A stretch of 36,935 nucleotides of DNA from Actinomycetota bacterium (GCA_016870935.1 VGAB01000007.1:1-36935); one strand, 5' to 3'. Shown: positions 17,196 to 25,900, counted from the first letter of the stretch. Notes: generated by a model from the letters alone, not told the origin. Translations and numbers: made by a program.

Positions 17196-17201
17196 TAGCC
17201 T
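17196..17201 (+). promoter_or_regulatory. -10-like box, leaderless, for prcB
   Basis: TAGCCT ends six bases before ATG 17208, in the short gap after pup. No clear -35 is seen. Confidence 0.35.
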
Positions 17202-17207
17202 GAAAAT

Positions 17208-17993
17208 ATGTCGATGCCGATGTTTTCGGCGGGCTCCGACCCGGGTGCAAATTTTGGAGAGCTTCTAAAGCGAGTTGGGCTTTCGCCGTTCAGCGCCAAA
17301 ACCGACGAGACCGAACTTACGATTCCGCACGCGACAACTTGTGTCGCCATGCGCTTCGCAGGCGGAGTCGTGATGGCGGGCGACAGACGAGCGACTTCAG
17401 GGAACCTGATCAGTCACCGCAGCATGGAAAAGGTCGTGCAAGCCGACGAGTTCAGCGGTGTGGCGATAGCGGGCGCGGCGGGGCCCGCGATGGAGATGAT
17501 CAAACTTTTTCAATTGCAACTTGAGCACTACGAAAAAGTCGAGGGCCACACGCTCTCGCTCGAGGGCAAGGCGAATCAGTTGTCGATGTTCGTGCGCAGC
17601 AACCTGCCCGCGGCGATGCAAGGCATGGTCGTGGTGCCGATTTTTGCTGGCTTCGATTCGTCGCAAAATAGCGGTCGACTCTGGGATTACGACGTGACGG
17701 GTGGAAGATACGAAGAAAAAGATTTTGTCGCCACCGGTTCGGGCATGTTGCACGCCAGCACCGTGATGCGGGTGGCATGGCGTCGCGACCTCGTAGCCGA
17801 CGATGCGATCAAAATTTGTGCCAAGGCCTTGTGGGAGGCCGCCGATGCCGACTCGGCAACGGGCGGCCCAGACTTGTTGCGCGGTATTTACCCCGTGGTT
17901 GCCTCGATCACCAAAGACGGTTGGAGGTCGGTCAGCGACAGCGACCTGGCAAAAATTTACAGCGAGATCGGCAAAGAAGTTGGTTCGCGATGA
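17208..17993 (+). CDS. prcB: 20S proteasome beta subunit
   Basis: The 261-residue Ntn-hydrolase is the catalytic subunit of the core particle. A propeptide of about 42 residues precedes TTCVAMRFAGG. Autocleavage after Ala42 would expose Thr43 as the nucleophile. The supporting residues are visible: the aspartate in AGDRRATSG and the lysine in SMEKVVQ. The residue before the cleavage site is Ala rather than the usual Gly. The stop codon overlaps the start of prcA (ATGA), which would help equal production of the two subunits. Confidence 0.97.
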   Translation: MSMPMFSAGSDPGANFGELLKRVGLSPFSAKTDETELTIPHATTCVAMRFAGGVVMAGDRRATSGNLISHRSMEKVVQADEFSGVAIAGAAGPAMEMIKLFQLQLEHYEKVEGHTLSLEGKANQLSMFVRSNLPAAMQGMVVVPIFAGFDSSQNSGRLWDYDVTGGRYEEKDFVATGSGMLHASTVMRVAWRRDLVADDAIKICAKALWEAADADSATGGPDLLRGIYPVVASITKDGWRSVSDSDLAKIYSEIGKEVGSR

Positions 17994-18667
17994 GCATGCC
18001 GTTCTACGTTCCGCCAGAGCAGTTCATGAAAGATCGGGCGGACTACGCCCGCAAGGGCATCGCCCGTGGACGGGCGATCGTCGCACTTCAATTTGATGGC
18101 GGCATCGCGATGATTTCAGAGAACCCGTCGACGACGCTGCACAAGATCAGCGAGATTTACGACCGCATCGCCTTCGCCGGTGTCGGAAAGTACAACGAGT
18201 TCGATCAATTACGGGTGGCAGGTGTGCGTGCGGCAGACCTGAAGGGATATCAATTTTCGCGACAGGATGTCGACGCCAGAAGTTTGACCAACCAATACGC
18301 GCAGATCTTGAGCCAAATGTTCAGCGAAGGCCCAAAGCCGATGGAAGTCGAGTTGCTGATCGCCGAGATCGGGCAAGATTCGTCGTCCGATCGGATGTTC
18401 CATGTTCTTTATGACGGCACGGTTTTGGATGAACATGACTTTGCGATTCTGGGTGGCGACAGCGATGCGGTATCGGCCCGACTGAAGTCTGAGTTCAAAC
18501 AGGGCTCGTCGCTAAAAGACGCGATCAGACTCGCCGTCAGCGCCCTGTCGGGTCCCGACAGAAAACTTGGCAACACCGAACTTGAGATCGCACTGCTCGA
18601 ACGCAATGGCAAGCGTCGATGCTTCCGCCGCGTGGAAGACGACGAGATTCAAAAACTTCTCAAATAG
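17990..18667 (+). CDS. prcA: 20S proteasome alpha subunit
   Basis: The 225-residue subunit forms the outer rings that gate the core and receive the Arc/Mpa C-termini. The start is ATG 17990, overlapping the prcB stop. MSMPFYVPPEQFMKDRADY matches the N-terminus of actinobacterial alpha subunits, including the short gate segment and the R-K-G-I-A-R-G-R segment. Reading further upstream in the same frame only enters prcB out of frame. The C-terminal part (ELEIALLERNGKRRCFRRV) is the usual last strand. Without a terminal catalytic Thr it is non-proteolytic. Confidence 0.96.
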   Translation: MSMPFYVPPEQFMKDRADYARKGIARGRAIVALQFDGGIAMISENPSTTLHKISEIYDRIAFAGVGKYNEFDQLRVAGVRAADLKGYQFSRQDVDARSLTNQYAQILSQMFSEGPKPMEVELLIAEIGQDSSSDRMFHVLYDGTVLDEHDFAILGGDSDAVSARLKSEFKQGSSLKDAIRLAVSALSGPDRKLGNTELEIALLERNGKRRCFRRVEDDEIQKLLK

Positions 18668-18705
18668 CAGCCTGCTTGGGGCTCGCCATGGGCCGTCATT
18701 GTGAC

Positions 18706-18711
18706 TAGGTT
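18706..18711 (+). promoter_or_regulatory. -10-like box, leaderless, for pafA
   Basis: TAGGTT ends six bases before ATG 18718. It supports this ATG over the in-frame TTG at 18712 as the true pafA start. Confidence 0.4.
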
Positions 18712-18717
18712 TTGAGC

Positions 18718-20076
18718 ATGGAGCGACGCATCTACGGGCTCGAAAACGAATATGGCGTGACCTGCACGTTGCGCGGTCAGCGCCGACTGAGCCCCGACGA
18801 GGTTGCCAGATATCTGTTTCGCAAAGTCGTGAGTTGGGGTCGAAGTTCGAACGTCTTTCTTGAGAACGGCTCGAGACTTTATTTGGATGTCGGCTCGCAC
18901 CCCGAGTACGCGACCCCGGAGTGCGACTCGATTCTCGACGTGGTCACCCACGACAAAGCAGGCGAGAGGATTCTCGAAGAACTGCTGGTCGGGGCTGAAC
19001 AGCGCCTGCGCGACGAGGGCATCAGGGGGACGATTTATCTTTTCAAGAACAACACCGATTCGGCGGGGAACAGTTATGGCTGCCATGAAAATTATCTGAC
19101 CTCGCGCACCGACGAGATCGAGAAGTATCCCGAAATCTTGATCCCGTTTTTGGTGACCCGACAAATATTCACCGGAGCGGGGAAGGTTCTTCAGACGGCG
19201 AGGGGGCCGATCTTCTCCATCGCCCAGCGCGCCGAGCATATTTGGGAAGGCCTGAGTTCGGCGACCACGCGCAGCCGGCCGATAATCAACACACGAGACG
19301 AGCCCCATGCTGATGCCGAGAAGTACCGGCGATTGCACGTGATCGTCGGCGATTCGAACATGAGCGAATACACGAATTTCGTCAAGGTAGGGGCCACCTC
19401 ATGCGTGCTGAAAATGATGGAGGAACCGGGTTTCGTGATGCGCGACCTGACCCTCGAGAATCAGACTCGCGCCATCCGCGAGATCAGCCACGACATCTCA
19501 TGTCGGCGAAAGATTCGGCTTGCCTCGGGCCGCGAACTTTCGGCGCTGGATATCCAACGAGAACTGTTGGATCATGCGCTGCGGTTCGCCAAAACTGGTC
19601 GATTCAACGCCGAAGAATTGAGGGCCTTGGAGATGTGGGAGCATTGCATCGCGACGATCGAGAACGACCCGCTGAAGTTGAATCGTGAAGTCGACTGGGT
19701 GATCAAATACCACTTGATCGATGCTTATCGCGAAAAGAACTCGCTCGCCTTGGACGACCCTCGGGTACAGCTTGTGGACCTGCAATTTCATGACATCTGC
19801 CGGAACCGGGGTCTCTTTTACAAGTTGCAAAACAATGGGCTCGTCGAGCGCGTTTGTGATGACCCACAGATCGACAGAGCACGCGATATCGCGCCGCAAA
19901 CGACACGGGCGCGCCTTCGAGGCGAGTTCATCAAGCGCGCGAAAGAGAAGAAGCGTGATTACACGGTCGACTGGGTGCACCTGAAACTCAATGATCAGGC
20001 GCAGCGCACCGTGCTGTGCAAGGATCCGTTCAAGTCGAAAGACGAGCGCGTGGAAAAACTCATCGCATCGCTCTGA
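18718..20076 (+). CDS. pafA: Pup--protein ligase PafA
   Basis: The 452-residue enzyme uses ATP to phosphorylate the C-terminal Glu of Pup and join it to substrate lysines. ATG 18718 gives [20 protein letters not shown], which aligns in length and register with mycobacterial PafA. In this numbering the catalytic aspartate is Asp57 ([16 protein letters not shown]). Other family motifs are [25 protein letters not shown] and [14 protein letters not shown]. The Dop-specific loop is absent, which separates it from Dop. In mycobacteria pafB and pafC follow; here lepB follows instead. Confidence 0.96.
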   Translation: MERRIYGLENEYGVTCTLRGQRRLSPDEVARYLFRKVVSWGRSSNVFLENGSRLYLDVGSHPEYATPECDSILDVVTHDKAGERILEELLVGAEQRLRDEGIRGTIYLFKNNTDSAGNSYGCHENYLTSRTDEIEKYPEILIPFLVTRQIFTGAGKVLQTARGPIFSIAQRAEHIWEGLSSATTRSRPIINTRDEPHADAEKYRRLHVIVGDSNMSEYTNFVKVGATSCVLKMMEEPGFVMRDLTLENQTRAIREISHDISCRRKIRLASGRELSALDIQRELLDHALRFAKTGRFNAEELRALEMWEHCIATIENDPLKLNREVDWVIKYHLIDAYREKNSLALDDPRVQLVDLQFHDICRNRGLFYKLQNNGLVERVCDDPQIDRARDIAPQTTRARLRGEFIKRAKEKKRDYTVDWVHLKLNDQAQRTVLCKDPFKSKDERVEKLIASL

Positions 20077-20091
20077 TTTCGGGGTGAGCAC

Positions 20092-20097
20092 TACGAT
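20092..20097 (+). promoter_or_regulatory. -10-like box, leaderless, for lepB
   Basis: TACGAT ends six bases before the GTG start at 20104. Confidence 0.4.
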
Positions 20098-20103
20098 TGT
20101 CGG

Positions 20104-20700
20104 GTGCCAGAAAGTCAAGTGGACGGAGCAGATCGTCGTCGCGCACTCGCTTTGAAGCAACTGGTCGAATGGATCTTTGTCATCGTCGTCGCTTTGGTGG
20201 TGGCGATCGTGCTGCGCGTCTATTTTGTTCAACAGTTTTTTATCGCCGGTCCGAGCATGGAGACGACAATGTTCGGCGACAACCGAGTCCTGGTCAACAA
20301 ACTTGCCTATCGGTTGGGTGAGGTCAACCGAGGCGACATCGTCGTGTTCGACAGGGCGACGATGAACGGGTCGGTGGTCGAACACGACGACCTGATCAAA
20401 CGGGCGATCGGTTTGGGCGGTGAGCGGCTGGCGATCAAAGGTTGCGTGGTCTACATCAACGGCTCGCCAATCGCCGAGCCCTACCTGCCCGAACGCGACA
20501 CAGAACAGAGTGACCTGTCTTCCCGGTGCGGTGTCGTGGACATGGACGAGGTGACGCTCGAGGACGACGAAATCTTTTTGATGGGCGACAATCGTCCGCA
20601 AAGTTTCGATAGTCGAATGTTCGGGGCGATCAAGAAAGATTTGTTGGTGGGTCAGGCCTTCGTGCTGCTCTGGCCACCGAGCGCCTGGCGCGGGCTGTGA
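20104..20700 (+). CDS. lepB: Signal peptidase I
   Basis: The 198-residue membrane protease removes signal peptides from Sec- and Tat-exported proteins. One transmembrane segment (about 22-37) is followed by the extracytoplasmic catalytic domain. The Ser/Lys dyad is Ser51 in AGPSMETTM and Lys99 in DLIKRAIGLGGE. The conserved box E is GDNRPQSFDSR near residue 160. The length is normal for a single-span bacterial enzyme. It lies between pafA and the Tat genes, and its 3' end overlaps the convergent phosphodiesterase gene by 49 bases. Confidence 0.94.
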   Translation: MPESQVDGADRRRALALKQLVEWIFVIVVALVVAIVLRVYFVQQFFIAGPSMETTMFGDNRVLVNKLAYRLGEVNRGDIVVFDRATMNGSVVEHDDLIKRAIGLGGERLAIKGCVVYINGSPIAEPYLPERDTEQSDLSSRCGVVDMDEVTLEDDEIFLMGDNRPQSFDSRMFGAIKKDLLVGQAFVLLWPPSAWRGL

Positions 20701-21434
20701 CCTGGTCGATCGCCAAACACCTTGTTGAAGGCGTCGACCATTCGGTCTGACCAGTCGCTGTAAACCGCGTCGACGCCCATCAGCAGCGCCGATTCGATCT
20801 GGTCGGGGTATTGAAGGTCCCAACTGAATGCGGCTCGCCCGAAACGATGAGCCAGGGCGACGAGACCGCCGTTCCAGTCGGTGCGATGCATGTTCAAGAC
20901 ATCGATGCCTCGTTCGGCGAGATTCGCGCACCTGCGCTCGGGACCCTCGGTGATCTTCGCGAGGCGTATCGAATTTACGAAGCGAAAGTCTGGAAACTGT
21001 GATTTCCAGCCGGCGAGCACCTCGAGATTCGGATGACAGATAAATGTTCGGGCTCGCTTTGCCGAATCTTGAATCGCTTCGGCGATGAGATTCATAGCCG
21101 CAGGGTCACAAATATCAATCGACAAAAAGAATTCGGTCTCGACCAAATTTGCCAATTCTTCGATGGTTGTCAGGGGTGTCGGTAATTCCTCGAATGAACT
21201 GTCGGCGATCTTCGAAGGTCGCAGCCTGCGCCAACGACCGGTCTCAACCACTCCGTCGTGGTCCAAGACGGCGCGTTGGTCTCGGGTGACCCAACAATCG
21301 GTCTCTAAACCGGTGGCTCCGAGTTTCAAAGCGAGTCGAAACGCCTCGAGTGTATTTTCTGGAGCGTGCGCACTTGCCCCTCGATGTGCGAACAGCAACG
21401 GTGTTTGAAACAGTGACGGTAGGCGCTGTTGCAC
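20652..21434 (-). CDS. Glycerophosphodiester phosphodiesterase family protein
   Basis: The roughly 260-residue protein is a TIM-barrel phosphodiesterase that splits glycerophosphodiesters into glycerol-3-phosphate and an alcohol. Key residues are His17-Arg18 in AHRGAS, Glu44 and Asp46 in LETDCW, and His59-Asp60 in LDHDG. The motif usually written I-E-I-K or I-D-V-K reads SIDIC, so the lysine is replaced by cysteine. The start is taken as GTG 21434 because homology starts right after it and a TATTAT -10 box lies six bases upstream. The C-terminal tail (about 16 residues, GHSPRQALGGQSSTKA) is encoded opposite the end of lepB and may be a lineage-specific extension. Confidence 0.85.
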   Translation of the reverse strand: MQQRLPSLFQTPLLFAHRGASAHAPENTLEAFRLALKLGATGLETDCWVTRDQRAVLDHDGVVETGRWRRLRPSKIADSSFEELPTPLTTIEELANLVETEFFLSIDICDPAAMNLIAEAIQDSAKRARTFICHPNLEVLAGWKSQFPDFRFVNSIRLAKITEGPERRCANLAERGIDVLNMHRTDWNGGLVALAHRFGRAAFSWDLQYPDQIESALLMGVDAVYSDWSDRMVDAFNKVFGDRPGHSPRQALGGQSSTKA

Positions 21435-21440
21435 ACTCAG

Positions 21441-21446
21441 ATAATA
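21441..21446 (-). promoter_or_regulatory. -10 box of the phosphodiesterase gene, leaderless
   Basis: On the minus strand TATTAT, one base away from TATAAT, ends six bases before GTG 21434. Its first two bases are the end of the 21445-21463 inverted repeat. Confidence 0.55.
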
Positions 21447-21463
21447 GGAGAGGTGCTCTCCTA
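21445..21463. promoter_or_regulatory. Perfect inverted repeat between divergent promoters, candidate operator
   Basis: TAGGAGAGGTGCTCTCCTA has 8-bp perfect arms around a 3-base centre. Each end shares two bases with a -10 box: TATTAT for the phosphodiesterase gene on one side and TAGACT for the tat gene on the other. A protein bound here would block both promoters. No T-run follows in either direction, which argues against a terminator. It does not belong to any known operator family that can be recognised here. Confidence 0.55.
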
Positions 21464-21467
21464 GACT
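21462..21467 (+). promoter_or_regulatory. -10-like box of the tat gene, leaderless
   Basis: TAGACT ends six bases before ATG 21474. The position mirrors the opposing box at 21441-21446. Confidence 0.45.
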
Positions 21468-21473
21468 TTGAGC

Positions 21474-21944
21474 ATGTTCAACCTGACCGGCAGCGAAATT
21501 ATGTTCTTGCTGATCATCGGTTTGGTGGTTTTGGGGCCCGAAAAACTGCCCGACGCGATTCGCCGGGTCGGTCGGCTGTATGCAGAACTCAAACGAATGT
21601 CGTCGGGGGTGCAAACCGACTTGCGCAAAGTCATGGACGAGCCGCTGAAGGAAATGATGAACACGACAAATTCGGTGAAGTCGCTGTTTACCGAGACGGC
21701 GGGGCAGTTCGAATCGGCGGCGAAAGATACGTTTCAGCCGGATTTCGTGCCGTATGTGCCACCGGCCGAAGCAAAGCCGGTCGAACTGCCGATCGTGTTG
21801 TACAACGCCGACGACCCCGAGAACCAAACAGAGGGCGACGCGACATCGGAAAGTCCGGTAGTCGAGCCAGCAACTGTTGAACCCGAGACTCGACGGTCTG
21901 ACGACGAATCTTCGGCAAACAACGCCCTGGACGACATCTCATGA
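21474..21944 (+). CDS. Sec-independent translocase subunit, TatA/TatB family
   Basis: The 156-residue protein has an N-terminal transmembrane helix (about 6-22, containing IMFLLIIGLVVLGPEKLP), a hinge and an amphipathic helix (DAIRRVGRLYAELKRM). This is the TatA/TatB fold. The Gly-Pro-Glu at the hinge and the long, acidic, proline-rich C-terminal region favour a TatB-like role, but the short-helix families overlap and TatA cannot be ruled out. ATG 21474 is preferred over TTG 21468 because of the -10-like box spacing and the typical M-F-N start. It overlaps tatC by ATGA. No second TatA-type gene is present in the window. Confidence 0.88.
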   Translation: MFNLTGSEIMFLLIIGLVVLGPEKLPDAIRRVGRLYAELKRMSSGVQTDLRKVMDEPLKEMMNTTNSVKSLFTETAGQFESAAKDTFQPDFVPYVPPAEAKPVELPIVLYNADDPENQTEGDATSESPVVEPATVEPETRRSDDESSANNALDDIS

Positions 21945-22717
21945 TCGGCCGAAAGTCAAAGCAGCGTGCAACGGGCGACATGTCGTTAGCCCAGCACTTG
22001 GCCGAATTGCGAATGAGGCTGATTCGTTCGATCTTGGCGATCGCCTTGGGCGCGGCAGGAGTTTTGGCGTTTTACGATCCAGTGCTTCGATTTCTAACCA
22101 GGCCCTACAGGAATCTGTGCGCCGAGCGCGCCGACTTCAACTGCGACGGCTCGTTGTTCGCGCTCGGACCGCTGGATGGTTTGTCGGCGAGAATGCGCAT
22201 CGCAGGTTATGGCGGGCTGATTCTCGCGTTGCCGGTCTTGCTTTGGCAAATCTGGCGATTCATCGTGCCGGCGCTGAGCACCAAAGAGAAGAAGTACACG
22301 ATTCCATTCATCGGATCGTCGATTGTTCTGTTTTTGTCGGGATGCGCGCTCGCGTATTGGACACTTTCGCGGGCCTTGCAGTTCTTGATCTCATGGTCGG
22401 GAACCGATGTCAACCAGGCGTTTCAGATCACCAAATATGTCAGCCTCGTCACGTTGATGGTGTTGGCGTTCGGGGTCGGGTTTCTTACGCCGCTGTTGAT
22501 CGTGTTTCTTCAACTTGTCGGCGTGCTCACCCCGAGAACGTTGATTCGTCAATGGAGGATCGCGATCGTCGCGATCTTTTTCACCGCCGCGATAATCACC
22601 CCAAGCGGAGACCCGATAACCCTGATGGCGTTGGGTCTGCCGCTGACGCTCTTGTACTTCGTGGCGATTTTGGTCGGCTTTTTGGCCACCCGAAGACGTG
22701 CCCGCGAGGCGTACTAA
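21941..22717 (+). CDS. tatC: Sec-independent protein translocase TatC
   Basis: The 258-residue, six-span membrane protein is the receptor for twin-arginine signal peptides. It begins with the typical MSLAQHLAELRMRLIRSI segment (HLxELRxRL motif), which helps bind the signal peptide. Six hydrophobic segments follow, and conserved features include WQIWRFIVPAL and the region around FGVGFLTPLL. A 13-residue basic leader precedes the conserved start. Its translation is probably coupled to the upstream tat gene. Confidence 0.96.
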   Translation: MIGRKSKQRATGDMSLAQHLAELRMRLIRSILAIALGAAGVLAFYDPVLRFLTRPYRNLCAERADFNCDGSLFALGPLDGLSARMRIAGYGGLILALPVLLWQIWRFIVPALSTKEKKYTIPFIGSSIVLFLSGCALAYWTLSRALQFLISWSGTDVNQAFQITKYVSLVTLMVLAFGVGFLTPLLIVFLQLVGVLTPRTLIRQWRIAIVAIFFTAAIITPSGDPITLMALGLPLTLLYFVAILVGFLATRRRAREAY

Positions 22718-22726
22718 CGATCGTTC

Positions 22727-25276
22727 ATGTCCCGGCCATCGCGCGAGTCGCTAATTGCTCGGTATGACTTCATCCTTGACAAATTTCAGATCGAAGCACT
22801 CGACGCATTAGATCGTGGCGAGTCGGTGCTGGTTGCGGCACCAACGGGCTCGGGAAAGACATTGGTCGCCGAATATGCGATCGAGGCGGCTCGCCGTCAA
22901 GGTTTGCGCGCTTTCTATACGGCGCCGATCAAGGCGTTGTCGAACCAGAAGTTCAACGATCTCGCCGCCTATTTCGGGCGGGACGACGTGGGTCTGTTGA
23001 CCGGAGACAACAGCATCAACACCGACGCGCCGATCATCGTGATGACCACCGAGGTCTTGCGCAACATGATCTATGCGCGGTCGGAGGCGCTCGAGAAGTT
23101 GGCGGTTGTCGTTCTCGACGAGGTGCACTATCTGCAAGACGCCTATCGCGGCCCCGTGTGGGAGGAGGTGATCATTCACCTCGACCCGACGGTGCAATTG
23201 GTCTGTCTGTCGGCCACTGTCTCGAATGCCGAAGAGGTCACCGAATGGCTCAGCACCGTGCGCGGCAAAACACTCGCAATCGTCGAAGAAAAGAGACCCG
23301 TCGAACTCGTGAATCATTATGTGATCGGCGACAAGGCGCGACATGAATTGCGAATGTTCGAGACGTTGGTGGATGGATCGCCAAACCCGGAGGTTTCACG
23401 GTTCGAGCGACAAACAGATCGGAGATCGAAAGTTTTCGCGCCAAACCGGCTCGAGATCGCTGATCTGCTGCAAGACGAAGATTTGCTGCCCGCAATCGTT
23501 TTTATTTTCAGCCGCAACCAATGCGACGAGGCGGCCGAATCGTGCGTGCGCCACGGCATTCGATTGACCAACAAGGCCGAACGAGAGGAGATCGCGGAGA
23601 TCATCGACTCCAGAGTGGCGATCTTCAGCGATGACGACCTCGCGGCACTCGGGTTTTCGCGCTTCGCCAATCAGCTCGAATCGGGAATCGCCAGTCATCA
23701 CGCGGGAATGGTGCCGGCGTTCAAGGAGATCGTCGAAGAGTGCTTTATCCGTGGTTTGGTGCGCCTCGTTTTCGCCACTGAAACTCTTTCGGTCGGGCTG
23801 AACATGCCGGCCCGTGCGGTCGTGATCGAAAAGACGACGAAGTTCACGGGCGAGAACCACCAACCCCTGAAAGCGTCGGAATATACGCAACTCACGGGGC
23901 GAGCAGGAAGACGCGGCATCGACACGGTCGGCCACGCTTTGGTGCTCTGGAATCAATTCACATATTTTGATTCGGTCGCCGCACTGGCAATGAGTCGATC
24001 GTTCAGGCTCGTCTCGGCGTTCAGACCGACCTACAACATGGCGGCCAACCTGATCAACACCCACTCACGTCAAGAGGCGCATCACTTGCTGAACCTCTCG
24101 TTCGCCCAGTTCCAAAGCGGACGAGATGTCGTCGAGCTTCAGGCCCGGATTGCACGGCGCAGCAAGGAACGCGACCGCCTGCGGGCGCAGGCTGCGAGTG
24201 ATTTCGGCGACATCGACGAATATCGCGCAATCTTCGACAACAAGCCCGATGCGACCGCAATCGATGCAGAGCTCGCACGACTAAAACCTGGCGACATAGT
24301 CATGATCGCGCGTTCAGGTCGAGAAGCAAAGGCGGTGGTGGTTGCGACCGCCCAACGAACCACGGGCACGCGAGTCACCCTGGTCACGGCGAACAAGGCG
24401 GTGCTGCAGCTTCAGGCGGGCGACTTTGACCGGCCCCCGACGAGGGTCGCCCAGATTCGTCTGCCCGATAGTTATGCGCGCACGAGCCCTAAATACATAA
24501 AAGATGTCGCGCTTCGCGTGCAACGAACAAAAGTCAAGTCGATCACGAGCAAGGGCGGGGAGCGAACGGCTAGCGAACACCCGGTGTCGGACGATCCCGA
24601 ACTCCGTCGAAAGTTGATCGCCGCGAAATCGGCGGATCGCATCGACGGTGAACTGAAGTTGATCGAGGAGAGAATTCGAAAGTCAGTGCAAACAGTGAGC
24701 GCAAGATTCGATGATCTGGTGCAGTTGATGGAACGACGGGGCTATGTCGAAAATTGGAGGCTGACCGAGCAGGGCCGATCCCTTTCGAGAATCTTTCATG
24801 AACTCGACCTGTTGATCGCCGAGGCACTAGAGAACCAGATCTTTGACGGCCTCGAGCCCGCCGAGTTGGCGGCGCTGTTGAGCGTATTTGTATATGAATT
24901 CAGGCGTGCCGAGGAAGCCCCGAAGGCTCGAGTGCCGAAATCTTTGGTTGGTCGATGGAAAGAATTGCAACGCCTGAGTTCGGCGATCGGTCGCGACGAG
25001 GAGTCAAGTGGCGTGGCGGCGCATCGGGATCTTGACGCGGGTCTGATCGAAACTACTTTCGAGTGGGCGACCGGTGCCGATTTGATCGATCTCCTGGATG
25101 ACGACCTCACCGCCGGTGATTTTGTCAGAACGATGAAGCAGTTGATCGATTTGTTGCGCCAGATTTCGGAGATCGCGCCAGACTCTGCGACAGCAATCAA
25201 CGCCGAGAAGGCGACGAAACTGATCCTGCGCGGCGTCGTCGCCGCCTCGCAGGGCCCGGCTGTGGCGCAATCATGA
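22727..25276 (+). CDS. helY: Ski2/Mtr4-like DExH RNA helicase (HelY)
   Basis: The 849-residue superfamily 2 helicase has all core motifs: APTGSGKT (38-45), TAPIKALSNQKF, DEVH (131-134), LSATVSN, TETLSVGLNMPA, and QLTGRAGRRGID near 390-400. The C-terminal part holds the helical and DSHCT-like domains of the Ski2/Mtr4 group. In actinobacteria this gene, called helY, follows tatC, as it does here. Its role is thought to be RNA processing or decay, not firmly established. The stop codon overlaps the next start by ATGA. Confidence 0.93.
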   Translation: MSRPSRESLIARYDFILDKFQIEALDALDRGESVLVAAPTGSGKTLVAEYAIEAARRQGLRAFYTAPIKALSNQKFNDLAAYFGRDDVGLLTGDNSINTDAPIIVMTTEVLRNMIYARSEALEKLAVVVLDEVHYLQDAYRGPVWEEVIIHLDPTVQLVCLSATVSNAEEVTEWLSTVRGKTLAIVEEKRPVELVNHYVIGDKARHELRMFETLVDGSPNPEVSRFERQTDRRSKVFAPNRLEIADLLQDEDLLPAIVFIFSRNQCDEAAESCVRHGIRLTNKAEREEIAEIIDSRVAIFSDDDLAALGFSRFANQLESGIASHHAGMVPAFKEIVEECFIRGLVRLVFATETLSVGLNMPARAVVIEKTTKFTGENHQPLKASEYTQLTGRAGRRGIDTVGHALVLWNQFTYFDSVAALAMSRSFRLVSAFRPTYNMAANLINTHSRQEAHHLLNLSFAQFQSGRDVVELQARIARRSKERDRLRAQAASDFGDIDEYRAIFDNKPDATAIDAELARLKPGDIVMIARSGREAKAVVVATAQRTTGTRVTLVTANKAVLQLQAGDFDRPPTRVAQIRLPDSYARTSPKYIKDVALRVQRTKVKSITSKGGERTASEHPVSDDPELRRKLIAAKSADRIDGELKLIEERIRKSVQTVSARFDDLVQLMERRGYVENWRLTEQGRSLSRIFHELDLLIAEALENQIFDGLEPAELAALLSVFVYEFRRAEEAPKARVPKSLVGRWKELQRLSSAIGRDEESSGVAAHRDLDAGLIETTFEWATGADLIDLLDDDLTAGDFVRTMKQLIDLLRQISEIAPDSATAINAEKATKLILRGVVAASQGPAVAQS

Positions 25277-25896
25277 CGATCAAGAGGGGTCAAGACTGGG
25301 GTCAACTTGTAGAGCGTCCCGACAGACTGCATATTTTTGACGACGACTCGTCATTCGGCAGTTTTTTGAGCGACAATCGCGCTCTGGACTGGTCGAGCAT
25401 GAATTTTGCGATTTTGAAGTCTGAAGCGGCCCGCGATCTCGGTTTATCGGGCGCAAGAACCGAATCATCGCAGATGTTGCGAACCAGTTTCGATTTGATC
25501 GAGGTGCAGGCTCAGGTCGGCGATCTTCGAATCACCCGGTTCCTAGTGGGTCACGCGGTGCTGGGAAATGGTTTCTTTCGTGGTCGAACTGTTGGCGTCT
25601 TCAATGTCTCTTTTCATGCCGGACGGGATTGGGCGCCAAGAGCCCACCCCAACGACGGAAAGATGGATGTCGTGGAGTTCGCCAAAGACATGAAATTCGC
25701 GCAGCGGTTTGCCGCCTATCGAAAGTTGAAGACTGGTTCGCATTTGCCGCACCCTGATATTTCGTATCACCAGTCGAACCAATACCAATTTGACGACCTT
25801 CGGGCGACGCGTTTGACGGTCGATTCGCTCGATCTTGGCGCGGTGAAAACATGCACATTTCAGGTGATTGTCGACGCGGTGACGTTGTACTGGTGA
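25273..25896 (+). CDS. Stand-alone protein resembling the C-terminal domain of lipid (DAG/YegS) kinases
   Basis: The 207-residue protein shows the spacing of the C-terminal half of YegS/diacylglycerol kinases: NGFFRG (99-104), then APRAHPNDGKMDV (121-133) and GSHLPHPDI (155-163). In those kinases the equivalents are the N-G-x-x-x-G-G, P-A-x-x-x-D-G-x-L-D-V and G-x-H segments. The nucleotide-binding N-terminal domain with its G-G-D-G-T motif is absent, so kinase activity is not expected unless a partner supplies it. It overlaps the helY stop (ATGA) and so is co-translated with it. The family link rests on spacing and motif likeness only. Confidence 0.55.
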   Translation: MTIKRGQDWGQLVERPDRLHIFDDDSSFGSFLSDNRALDWSSMNFAILKSEAARDLGLSGARTESSQMLRTSFDLIEVQAQVGDLRITRFLVGHAVLGNGFFRGRTVGVFNVSFHAGRDWAPRAHPNDGKMDVVEFAKDMKFAQRFAAYRKLKTGSHLPHPDISYHQSNQYQFDDLRATRLTVDSLDLGAVKTCTFQVIVDAVTLYW

Positions 25897-25900
25897 AAGT

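Noticed and set aside
19498-20931. A 477-codon open frame on the minus strand across pafA and lepB
   Set aside because: It is antisense to two well-supported genes, shows no domain, and has the low-complexity Arg/His/Asp composition of shadow frames in this codon usage.
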